Source: Euryarchaeota archaeon UBA121 (GTDB lineage Archaea; Thermoplasmatota; Poseidoniia; Poseidoniales; Thalassarchaeaceae). From it: a stretch of 23,378 nt of DNA. The stretch lies in NCBI GenBank assembly GCA_002499865.1, contig DANL01000046.1, positions 1-23,378 of the forward strand, written 5' to 3'. The notes below the pieces were generated by a model, which searched no databases, was not told the DNA's origin, and saw nothing but the letters and a program-made list of their open reading frames with translations. Numbering within the stretch: the first letter of the stretch is position 1; each line of letters begins with the position of its first letter. The position numbers and the translations under genes are program-made. Below are positions 8,133 through 17,000 of the stretch, in pieces.

Positions 8133-10472
8133 ATGTCAAGAACGATCGAGAAGGTTGCCGTCATCGGTAGTGGAGTAATGGGGGCTGGAATAGCAGCCCA
8201 TTGCGCGAACGCTGGTTGCGAGGTGCTTCTTCTTGATATCGTACCCAAGGATGATCAGGATAGGAGTGCACTGGCCCGGAATGCCATCCAAATGATGCAC
8301 AAGGCAAACCCAGAGATGCTCATGCACAAGCGAAACGCCAAGAGAATAAAACCTGGAAACATAGAGGACGATCTAGAACAGCTGAAGGACTTCGATTGGG
8401 TAGTAGAAGTGATTATCGAGAATCTCGAAATTAAGAGAAACCTATATTCAAAACTATCAAAACATATTGGCCCAAACACAATTCTCTCATCGAATACATC
8501 TACTCTACCGAGATCCGAATTGATTGCCGAACTTCCACCCGGGGTCGCATCCAGATTCCTCATTACTCACTTTTTCAATCCTCCACGATATCTTCCCCTA
8601 TTGGAGGTAGTTACCTCTCCAGAGGTCGGCGAAGATATTGTTCAGAGATTCTGTACGTTCGCAGATTTGAAACTAGGAAAGAGAGTGACAATGTGTAATG
8701 ATAGGCCAGGTTTCATTGGTAACCGTCTGGGTATTTATTTTATTCAGAGGGCTTTCAAAGCGACACTTGATCACGGTCTATCAGTAGAACAAGCAGACGC
8801 TATGCTAGGCCGACCAATAGGCCTCCCCAAGACAGCCGTCTTCGCACTAATGGATTTAGTCGGCATAGATCTAATCCCACATGTTACCCAGAGCCTACTC
8901 TCCCATCTTCCCGCTGAAGACCCCTTCCACCAAATAGCTGGAGCGGGTGAAGACATAGTCCTTTCAATGATCGAAGAAGGATACACCGGCAGAAAGGGAA
9001 AGGGAGGATTCTATCGTCTAAATAGAGAAGCAGGTAAGAAGGTGAAGGAAGCCAGAGACCTAGCCACAGGCGAGTATCGAAAAGCCAACCGAAGAGCCGG
9101 ATTCCCGTCAGCCAAGATGGGGAAGAGAGGAATTTCTTCTCTCATTGATTGTGATGATGAGGGTGCGAGATTTGTTACGGAAGTCCTACTCGACTCACTT
9201 TCATATGCCGCTTACATAGTACCTGACGTAAGCGATGATATCTATTCTATTGATGGCGCTATGAAGGTAGGATATAACTGGAAGAAAGGACCATTCGAGA
9301 TGATGGACTCAATAGGGGCATCATCCATGGTTGAAAGACTCCAAGCCAGTGGGAGAGAAGTTCCAAGCTTCCTTTCCTTAGCTGCCGAGAAAGGATCATT
9401 CTATGGTCTTGAGGACGGCGAGATTACCAGGCTATCTCCATCCGGTGAGATGGTTCTGATAGACCGTCCAGAGGAGACCCTTAATGTCGCTGATTTGAGA
9501 AGAAGAAGCAGTCCTCTCAAGAGGAATGGATCCGCCAGTATCTGGGACGTCGGAGACGGAGTTCTTCTGGTCGAGTATCATACCAAGATGAATGCGATGG
9601 ACCCAATGAACATGGAGATGCTACTCAACGCTGTCGATTTAGCAGAATCCGGTGATTACAAAGGAATAGTTATTGGAAACGATGCTACGAATTTTTGTGC
9701 GGGAGCGAATCTTGGACTTGCACTATTCGCCGCCAACCTAGCAGCTTGGAAAGATCTTGAGGACTTCATCGGGCTAGGCCAAGACACGTATCAAACTCTG
9801 AAGTACTGCGAAGTTCCAGTTGTAGCGGCATCTGCCGGTCTATGTCTGGGAGGGGGCGCAGAGGTATTGATGCATTGTGATGCGATACAGGCACATAGTG
9901 AGTCGTACGTCGGCCTCGTGGAGGTAGGGGTTGGTATTATCCCAGCATGGGGGGGATGCAAGGAGCTCCTTGGTAGATTGATGGATTTCGAACTGGTAAC
10001 TAACGGCCCTATGGGAGCAGTTATGAAAGCCTTCGAAACCATTGGTACAGCGCAGGTAGCCAAATCAGCTGAACAGGCCAGATCAATGGGATTCCTAGGT
10101 CCCAACGATGGTATAACCATGAACAGGGACAGGCTAATTGCCGATGCCAAAAGAAAAGTAATCCAACTCTCCGAGAATTATTTTCCTCCAGAGCCAAGGA
10201 CTTACGAGCTTCCGGGGCCTACTGGAATGGCAGCACTAAATCTAGCACTAAATGATCTGGCTCTATCGGGGCAAGCAACCCCTCACGACGTAGTGGTGGC
10301 TACTTCTCTGGCAAAGATACTGACTGGAGGAGATACGGATATAACCTCTATAATTGAGGAAGAAGATATTCTATCCATGGAGAAGGAAGCAATAGCTAAA
10401 CTGGCGAGGGACACCAACACACTAGACAGAATGCAACATATGCTGGAGACAGGAAAACCATTGAGGAATTGA
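8133..10472 (+). CDS. fadN: 3-hydroxyacyl-CoA dehydrogenase / enoyl-CoA hydratase fusion (FadN type)
   Basis: A bifunctional beta-oxidation enzyme of 779 aa with the dehydrogenase domain first, as in Bacillus FadN (about 789 aa) and the reverse of E. coli FadB. The NAD site is GSGVMG (12-17), NTST is at 121-124, and the catalytic dyad is H146 in THFFNP and E158. C-terminal dehydrogenase segments are GRKGKGGFY (286-294) and IDGAMKVGYNWKKGPFEMMD (373-392). The hydratase domain spans about 470-670, with oxyanion-hole stretches FCAGANL (521-527) and LGGGAE (572-577). Both catalytic glutamates are present, E577 and E597 (seven residues before the P of IIPAWGG). I chose the ATG at 8133 because AGGTGA precedes it, overlapping the fadA stop; the frame is open further upstream inside fadA but without homology. 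It would hydrate enoyl-CoA and oxidise the 3-hydroxyacyl-CoA. Confidence 0.95.
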   Translation: MSRTIEKVAVIGSGVMGAGIAAHCANAGCEVLLLDIVPKDDQDRSALARNAIQMMHKANPEMLMHKRNAKRIKPGNIEDDLEQLKDFDWVVEVIIENLEIKRNLYSKLSKHIGPNTILSSNTSTLPRSELIAELPPGVASRFLITHFFNPPRYLPLLEVVTSPEVGEDIVQRFCTFADLKLGKRVTMCNDRPGFIGNRLGIYFIQRAFKATLDHGLSVEQADAMLGRPIGLPKTAVFALMDLVGIDLIPHVTQSLLSHLPAEDPFHQIAGAGEDIVLSMIEEGYTGRKGKGGFYRLNREAGKKVKEARDLATGEYRKANRRAGFPSAKMGKRGISSLIDCDDEGARFVTEVLLDSLSYAAYIVPDVSDDIYSIDGAMKVGYNWKKGPFEMMDSIGASSMVERLQASGREVPSFLSLAAEKGSFYGLEDGEITRLSPSGEMVLIDRPEETLNVADLRRRSSPLKRNGSASIWDVGDGVLLVEYHTKMNAMDPMNMEMLLNAVDLAESGDYKGIVIGNDATNFCAGANLGLALFAANLAAWKDLEDFIGLGQDTYQTLKYCEVPVVAASAGLCLGGGAEVLMHCDAIQAHSESYVGLVEVGVGIIPAWGGCKELLGRLMDFELVTNGPMGAVMKAFETIGTAQVAKSAEQARSMGFLGPNDGITMNRDRLIADAKRKVIQLSENYFPPEPRTYELPGPTGMAALNLALNDLALSGQATPHDVVVATSLAKILTGGDTDITSIIEEEDILSMEKEAIAKLARDTNTLDRMQHMLETGKPLRN

Positions 10473-10481
10473 GGTGAGAAT

Positions 10482-12284
10482 ATGGTAGAATACAATGCAC
10501 CGATCAGAGATTATGACTTTCTATTCAATGAGATGTTCGATGCCATTCCAATAGCTCAGAGATTGGGATATGATTTCGATTCAGACTTTCTTTCAATGCT
10601 CACAGAGGGATGGGCCGACCACGCAAAGGAGGTATGGCTCCCGATCAATCAGCTTGGGGATAGAGAGGGATTGAAATTCAATGAGGGCCGTATTTCTATG
10701 CCTCCAGAGTTCAAGTCTGCTTACAATAGTAGTAGGGAGGGAGGATGGCTTTCCGCCGCATGCAAGCCTGAGCACGGAGGCATGGGCGTTCCAGTATTCT
10801 TCCAAGCTGTAACATGGGCTGAAATTGGAACCTCCACCAACATGGCAATGAGTGTTCTACCAGCATTGACTTTGGGTGTTTATGACGTTCTCATAGAGCA
10901 CGGCGAAAAAGCCCTTGTAGACTACTTTGCAACCCATCTTGCATCAGGAGAATGGTCTGGCACCATGTGCCTTACTGAACCTCATGCAGGGACAGACCTG
11001 GGGATAATATCAACTAAGGCAATCCCACAGGACGACGGAACATACAGAGTTACAGGAACCAAGATTTTCATCACATACGGTGAACACGATATGACAGATA
11101 ACATAGTGCATCTAGTATTAGCAAAGACGCCCGGAGCTCCAGAGGGAACCAAGGGAATCTCTCTGTTTCTAGTACCCAAGTTTCTTCCATCTGACTGGGA
11201 ATCGGGTGAGTTAGTAGGTATCTCCCATGAATTATGTGCAGACGATAACGGTGTATCCTGCTCAGGTAGTGAGGAGAAGATGGGTATCCACGCTTCTCCA
11301 ACATGCGTTATGAATTTCGATGACAGCGTAGGTTGGAGGGTAGGAGAACTCAATACGGGTATGGCACTAATGTTCCAGATGATGAACCAAGAACGACTTG
11401 CCACAGGCATGATGGGTCTAGGATTAGCTGAGATAGCATATCAGAACTCGTTAGCATGGGCTAAAGACAGGCGTCAGGGAAGGGATCTCAAAGGACCTCA
11501 GGATCCTAACGAGGAAGCTGACAATATTTTGGTCCATCCCGATGTTCGGAGGATGCTCCTTGAAGCTAAAGTGAATAATGAAGGTTGTAGGGCTCTAGCG
11601 GCGTGGACTGGTATTCTACTCGATCAAATGCATAGCGACGATCTCGAGGAAGCGGAATTAGCAACAGCATTAGTGGCATTATTCACACCCATCGTCAAGG
11701 CTCATTTCACTGATGTAGCATGTGAAACAGCTAGTACATGCATGCAAGTGATGGGAGGGGCTGGATACTGTACTGAATACGGGGTAGAGCAATTTTACAG
11801 AGATGTTAGGATTTCCAAGATATGGGAGGGCACAAATGGAATCCAAGCACTCGATCTAGCAGGTAGAAAAATAACTCAGAATATGGGTAAGAACCTACGG
11901 TACTTGATGTGGCCACTCACCGAGTTTATTGAAGAGAATAGAGATATTCCAGACATGTCTGAGTTCAACAAACCATTGCATCAAGGAGTTCGCGGGCTTC
12001 AACAACTAACACTACTGATGATTGCAGAAGGCCAAGCTAATCCTCATTTCTTAGCGTCAGGAGCAACAGATTATTGCCGATACTTTGGAAATGTTCTACT
12101 GGCTTACATGTGGGCTAAGATGGCAAAGATTTCCATCGAAAAGATAGGAGACCCATTCTATGACGCTAAACTCGCCAGTGCCAGGTTCTTCTTCAAGAGA
12201 ATATTCCCAGAGACCGTAAGCCTAGCCGCAAAAATCCAATCTGGCCATAAGACAGTCATGGAATTCCCAACGGAGATGTTCTGA
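10482..12284 (+). CDS. fadE: Long acyl-CoA dehydrogenase (FadE/AcdA type)
   Basis: An FAD-dependent enzyme that introduces the 2,3-double bond into acyl-CoA, the first step of beta-oxidation. It passes electrons on, normally through electron-transfer flavoprotein, which is not in this window. The length of 600 aa matches the long bacterial class (B. subtilis FadE about 594, mycobacterial FadE5), not the 380-aa short-chain type. The flavin/substrate segment MCLTEPHAGTDLG is at 162-174. The probable catalytic base is E449 in KIWEGTNGIQALDL, preceded by the MGGAGYCTEYGVEQFYRD region. The start is set by GAGGTGAGAAT just before the ATG at 10482. It follows fadN by 9 bases, and its TGA overlaps the ATG of the acyl-CoA-binding protein gene by one base. 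Confidence 0.95.
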   Translation: MVEYNAPIRDYDFLFNEMFDAIPIAQRLGYDFDSDFLSMLTEGWADHAKEVWLPINQLGDREGLKFNEGRISMPPEFKSAYNSSREGGWLSAACKPEHGGMGVPVFFQAVTWAEIGTSTNMAMSVLPALTLGVYDVLIEHGEKALVDYFATHLASGEWSGTMCLTEPHAGTDLGIISTKAIPQDDGTYRVTGTKIFITYGEHDMTDNIVHLVLAKTPGAPEGTKGISLFLVPKFLPSDWESGELVGISHELCADDNGVSCSGSEEKMGIHASPTCVMNFDDSVGWRVGELNTGMALMFQMMNQERLATGMMGLGLAEIAYQNSLAWAKDRRQGRDLKGPQDPNEEADNILVHPDVRRMLLEAKVNNEGCRALAAWTGILLDQMHSDDLEEAELATALVALFTPIVKAHFTDVACETASTCMQVMGGAGYCTEYGVEQFYRDVRISKIWEGTNGIQALDLAGRKITQNMGKNLRYLMWPLTEFIEENRDIPDMSEFNKPLHQGVRGLQQLTLLMIAEGQANPHFLASGATDYCRYFGNVLLAYMWAKMAKISIEKIGDPFYDAKLASARFFFKRIFPETVSLAAKIQSGHKTVMEFPTEMF

Positions 12285-12550
12285 TGGGCGGAAAAGCCGG
12301 CCAAGCCCTCAAGATTAAATTCAAGAGGGCGTCAAAGCGAGTTTGGGAACTAAGCGAGAGGCCATCTAATAATCAGCTCCTCGAGCTATACGCTCTTTTC
12401 AAGCAGGCCACAGAAGGAGACTGTCAAGGGAAGGCTAGAGGAGGACTCAAAGATAGAGCTAAATGGAAATCTTGGAATGCAATCAATGGAATGTCTGAAT
12501 CAGATGCCATGGAAAGATACTGCTCTATTGTTGATCAATTAGCAGGATAA
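12284..12550 (+). CDS. Acyl-CoA-binding protein (ACBP)
   Basis: A small four-helix protein of 88 aa that would bind medium/long-chain acyl-CoA esters in the cytoplasm. The family signature is clear: LLELYALFKQATEGD at 32-46, then AKWKSWNAINGMSESDAMERY at 59-79. Counterparts of the bovine ACBP ligand residues are Y36 (Y28), K40 (K32), K60 (K54) and Y79 (Y73); bovine Y31 is replaced by F39. The loop between GD and AKW is about two residues shorter than in bovine ACBP and lacks the usual Pro-Gly. Translation is coupled to fadE through the TGATG overlap. ACBP is mainly known from eukaryotes and scattered bacteria, so its presence in a fatty-acid operon of a probable archaeon is notable. Its likely job is to deliver or protect acyl-CoA for FadE. 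Confidence 0.87.
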   Translation: MGGKAGQALKIKFKRASKRVWELSERPSNNQLLELYALFKQATEGDCQGKARGGLKDRAKWKSWNAINGMSESDAMERYCSIVDQLAG

Positions 12551-12562
12551 TGAGGTGGTTAG

Positions 12563-13063
12563 GTGCCAATAGACGACACTAAACTTTCAAGCGAGTACAG
12601 AAATCTAAGAGGAAGTGTCAAGTTTAGATTTTTTACAACTATGACAATGCCAGCAGCCCGGTTCGCAGGTCTACGACTGGACGAAATAGATGACAAAATA
12701 TGTACTACATCTCTGCCGGGTGGGTGGAGGACACAGAATCCTTTCAAGACGATGTATTGGGCAGTACAAGGAATGGGCGCAGAACTAGCGACCGGAGCCG
12801 TTCCATTCGCTATATCCAAATCGATGTCCGAGAAGCTAAGAATGTTCGTTGTTGGGACCGATGCAAAATTCATCAAGAGGGCCAAGGGGAGAATAACATT
12901 CACATGCGATGAAGTGATGAAAGCCCGTGAAGCCATAGAAGAGAGTATGAAATCAGGCAAACCGGTTGAGGTTGATTTGATTTCTATTGGAAGGGATAAA
13001 ACAGGAGAAATAGTATCAGAATGGATTTTCAAATGGAATTTTCTGGTATTAGGCAGGTCGTGA
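12563..13063 (+). CDS. Hotdog-fold thioesterase-like protein (DUF4442 type)
   Basis: A 166-aa protein resembling the DUF4442/PaaI-like group. The stretch WRTQNPFKTMYWAVQGMGAELATGA (about 55-79) is the central hotdog helix with the conserved N-P-F and A-E-x-x-T-G, followed by strands ending in RITFTCDE and VEVDLISIGRDKTGEIVSEWIFKWNF. Such proteins hydrolyse or bind acyl-CoA thioesters. Position in a fad operon fits release of CoA from stalled or unusual acyl-CoAs, but catalysis is not proven because the active acids vary in this branch. The start is a GTG at 12563 with GAGGTG five bases before it. It lies 12 bases after the ACBP stop and 4 bases before the next gene. Confidence 0.7.
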   Translation: MPIDDTKLSSEYRNLRGSVKFRFFTTMTMPAARFAGLRLDEIDDKICTTSLPGGWRTQNPFKTMYWAVQGMGAELATGAVPFAISKSMSEKLRMFVVGTDAKFIKRAKGRITFTCDEVMKAREAIEESMKSGKPVEVDLISIGRDKTGEIVSEWIFKWNFLVLGRS

Positions 13064-13067
13064 AGAA

Positions 13068-14063
13068 ATGATTAGTACAAGGTTGACAGAAGACGCCGGA
13101 ATCGAGTACCCAATCATCTGTGGGGCCATGTATCCATGTTCTAACCCTGAACTAGTCGCCGCCGCTTCCGAGGGAGGAGGAATCGCAATAGTACAACCAG
13201 TATCCCTGACTATGGTGCACGGTTACAACAAGCCAGACACCAAAGAGGGACTGAGGTCAGCTATTCGTCATATCAGGACCATGACAAGTAATCCCATAGG
13301 ATTCAACGCACTAATAGAAAAAGGCAGTGAAAAGTATCTTCGGAGAATGTCTGAATGGATCGACATAGCTCTGGAAGAAGGAATAAGATTCTTTGTCACA
13401 TCTCTGGGAAAACCCGATTGGGTTTGTGATAGAGTTCATGCAAAAGGAGGTGTTGTATATCACGATGTAACTAACAGAACGCACGCAATAAAGGGAATTG
13501 ATTGTGGTGTAGATGGTTTGATTTGTGTTAATAACAGGGCAGGAGGACATCTAGGTGACCTTTCAATGGAGCAGATGTATGAGGATCTATCAGATCTTGG
13601 TGTTCCACTTATCTGCGCCGGTGGAATTGGGAGTGAAAAGGAACTCATCGCGGCCATGGAGACGGGATACGATGGAGTACAGATGGGCACGAGATTTATT
13701 GCTACACACGAATGTACAACTCCACAGGATTACAAAGACGCCATAGTCAATGCGAAAGAGGAAGACATCACATGGACAACAAAACTTACTGGTGTCCCTA
13801 TTGCAGTCATAGAAACAAAAGGCTCCAAGAAGCATAGTAATTGGCTTATCAGAAGACTTCTAAAGAGTAGATTCAAACATCGAGTCAGGGTACTGATAAC
13901 AGGTATCTCGTTCTGGAGAATGAGGTCATTAGCCAGGGGAAAGAAATCTTCATCGAAAGATCTGTGGTCTGCTGGAAAAAGTGTTGAGACAGTAGATGAG
14001 ATAGGTTCGGCAACATCAATCATGAGGAGACTTGGGCGTTCTCTGGAATCAAAAAATGATTGA
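13068..14063 (+). CDS. Nitronate monooxygenase / FabK-like FMN-dependent TIM-barrel enzyme
   Basis: A 331-aa FMN flavoprotein of the nitronate monooxygenase / enoyl-ACP reductase II family. Family landmarks are CGAMYPCSNPELVAAASEGGGIAIV near 18-42, NNRAGGHLG at 155-163 with H161 as the probable active-site histidine, CAGGIG at 183-188 and QMGTRFIAT at 205-213 (phosphate binding). The C-terminal 70 residues are basic and less conserved. Family members either oxidise nitronates or reduce enoyl thioesters. As the last gene of a beta-oxidation operon it may act on enoyl-CoA double bonds (for example in unsaturated fatty acids) or detoxify by-products; this is inference. Its TGA abuts, with no spacing, the stop of the convergent PIN-domain gene. 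Confidence 0.78.
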   Translation: MISTRLTEDAGIEYPIICGAMYPCSNPELVAAASEGGGIAIVQPVSLTMVHGYNKPDTKEGLRSAIRHIRTMTSNPIGFNALIEKGSEKYLRRMSEWIDIALEEGIRFFVTSLGKPDWVCDRVHAKGGVVYHDVTNRTHAIKGIDCGVDGLICVNNRAGGHLGDLSMEQMYEDLSDLGVPLICAGGIGSEKELIAAMETGYDGVQMGTRFIATHECTTPQDYKDAIVNAKEEDITWTTKLTGVPIAVIETKGSKKHSNWLIRRLLKSRFKHRVRVLITGISFWRMRSLARGKKSSSKDLWSAGKSVETVDEIGSATSIMRRLGRSLESKND

Positions 14064-17000
14064 TCAAGAGTCCAAGTATGCCAGCTTGTTGAGCTGTTGA
14101 AGGTCACCAATTACACCAAATCCAAACTCTTCTTCCAACGCTCTCGAGACCAGTTTGAAGTCGGAGTCTCTAGTTGCAACAACAACACTTCCTACGCCCA
14201 CGGAGAAAGAATCGGCAATAATTGCGGCACTCTTCATTATATCACAATCGCCTTTCTCTGGGTAAATTGCTTCTCCATCTATCTCTGTTCTTGCAGGGAT
14301 ATCTTCCTTGTGCTCTCTCTTATGCTGGTCTACCACTCTGAAAATCTCTCTATGATTGGTCAGGAAAACTTCTAGGTCGATCTCATTGGAGATACTCTCC
14401 AAACCACTTCCATCCCAGTTGTTGAAGATTGAAACGATAGAAGATACCCTCTCTTGTAGAAACTTCTCAGAGACAATCTTGTCCCATGACGACCTTTCAA
14501 TATACACGTTTTCAAATAATTCCAGAACGATATCTGGAGATTTGACACGATTCATGAACTCTCCCATCGCGGCCGTGGGAATGTTCAGTAGCACGCGCTC
14601 TTCCTTAGCAAGGGATCTCAACTTCCAGTGAAATGCCCTCTGCATCGTCCAATCAAAACTGCCAAGACTATCTGGAGATAATTCTCTTAGTAAATCATCC
14701 TTGAGAGCATCTATCAGAATATTCGTATCCACCAATACCAAAGGCTTCAGACCCAAGCTACCAAGAGTCTTTCTTTCTCTAACTGAAATCTTTCCTGACT
14801 GTCTTGTAAATAGATTTCTCTGAGTATTCTGCAGAATTTTCTTTTCTTTACCTTCGAACTCTCCAGATTTCAAAGCTCTCTCAAACATCCTAAGTGCTCT
14901 AATAGGACTCATTTCAGCAACCTGTTCAATAATAGTAACAATTGAAAAGGTATTTTTCTCCTTGGATCTCATTTCAGAATCAAATCTTCTCTCAAGATCA
15001 GATCTCCTAGATTGAGATGAATGACTCATCTTCATTATCGCAGCCATTACCCTGCCCTGGAAAGGATCTATTGGAAGCCCATGCTCCACTGGATACATTT
15101 TGATCGACTCCAGAGACTCGATGATAGAGGCACTATCTTCATCGCCATCCCTGCGACGATGCTCGTTGCTTACATGATCTATAACTCTCGATGTAGCTCC
15201 CAACTGATTCTTTTCTGTGTAATCTTTACAGACATTGAGATACATTTTGAATCTGTTTGTTACTGAGGCCGAGAGAGTGGGATATGCATCAATAAGAGAA
15301 ACTGCCTCCTTCCATCCTCCTCCATGTGCGAACGAAATCAGAGACCATCGTAGAAATATTGCAGATCTTTCAATATCTATTTCCATCAGCTTAGAAGCCG
15401 CATCTTTGTACGCCCATGCCGACCCAATCAAATCACCACTCCTTTCTAGCAGGGCCGCCTTAACAATCTGACATTCGGGACTTTTACTATCATTCTCCCT
15501 ATACCAGGTTTCCAATGACTCAATACCTACAGAGTGTTCGAAAACTAGGTCAGAGGCGAACCTTATTGTTCTCATAGAAACGCTCTCCGATGAAATCACT
15601 GATTCAAGAGAGGATATAGCTTGGTCCCTAGTGGGACCCTCTCCATTCTGGAGATTTACAGCCGCCCTATTGAGAATCAGTGCATTTATGACTGCCTCGA
15701 AAAGCCTCCTCTCCAATATTGTCAAATCGGCATCATTAACTGAATTAACTAACTTCTCTATTCTTACTTCCTTAACTATTCCATCTCCTTCTGGCCCCAG
15801 AGCCATCCTAACCTCTTTCAGGGTCTTAAGTCCTTCAGAATCTAACTTATCATGAACCGCCTCAAGATTACTGCTTATTCCATCAAGGAGAGAAATCAGT
15901 CCCACACACACCTCAGAAAGCACCCCATCTCTATCCGCCCCTTCTATTGATGCAAGAGCTACTCTTCTTGCTTCCAACAATTTGGATGAAATCCCTACAG
16001 AGTCTTTTGCAGTAATCAAGTGCCACGACAACATGACACGAAATGGATACGCTCTCTGTAACGAAACCTCCTCAATTAGCATGTCTGTTAGTCCCTTTAT
16101 TTCTGCTGACATTGTAAACGACGATATGATCTCATCAGTATACCTGATTTGATCTATTTTGGATAGAATACTAGCTGCCATTGTCCTAACTTGAGATGGA
16201 GAATTAGGATGAGTAAGAGCCAATCTGAGGCACTCTTCATTGAGTTCCGGCAGGCCAGAAACTATGGAATCATTTGAAATTCCCGTAGAATCACTTGATA
16301 CCATAGTCAAGCATACCTTCAGGCCTCTGAAATCAGCTACTGCCTTACCTTCAATGTAACTCAGAGCAGTAGAGAAATCTCCAGATTCAACGAGTCCTTC
16401 TGATGCTATCCAAGCTAACCTAGATGGAACGCTTCTACCACTCTCTCCGATTATGGAAACTCCCTCCATTGCCAATTCAAGAGACATTTCCGTAGGATAA
16501 AGATCCACTCTCAACCAGCCTTCTATTTTGATTGCAGAAGATAACTCATCCTCCTCTTTCCTTTCGACAGTCAGGCTCCAGTCACAATCCTCTCCCTCTC
16601 TCAGAGAAATTAGAATACTAAGATCCCTAGCTACTTCAGCACAGTCTCCTTCGATACGTTCTAACACTCCTCTGGCCCTATCAGATTGAGCTGCAGCCAA
16701 CAACAGCCCCTCAAGTAGCATTGCATCTCCTTCCAAGCCAGTCAACGAAGGAGACATCCAATCTTCCCAAAGATTACGACGAGGATTTTTCCTCAAATCT
16801 TTCTCAATCTTCTGAATAACTTTCATTTGTGACGCTGAAAGTTTGAACGGAGCAACCAAATTCAACCAACTTCTGAGTGATTCATTATGAGAATAGTCGA
16901 TCCTTGATCCGAATATCCATGGGTCTCTTTCTCCAAAAATAGATTCAGGCTCCACAATCGGGAAAAGCCCCAGCTCTGCTAGAAGAGGGGATTCTCTGGC

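Noticed and set aside
13555..14110. Open frames antisense or out of frame in the FMN-enzyme gene (13555-13746 plus, 13590-13835 minus, 13730-14110 minus)
   Set aside because: The FMN-binding motifs continue unbroken in the 13068-14063 frame; the others have no motifs and are by-products.
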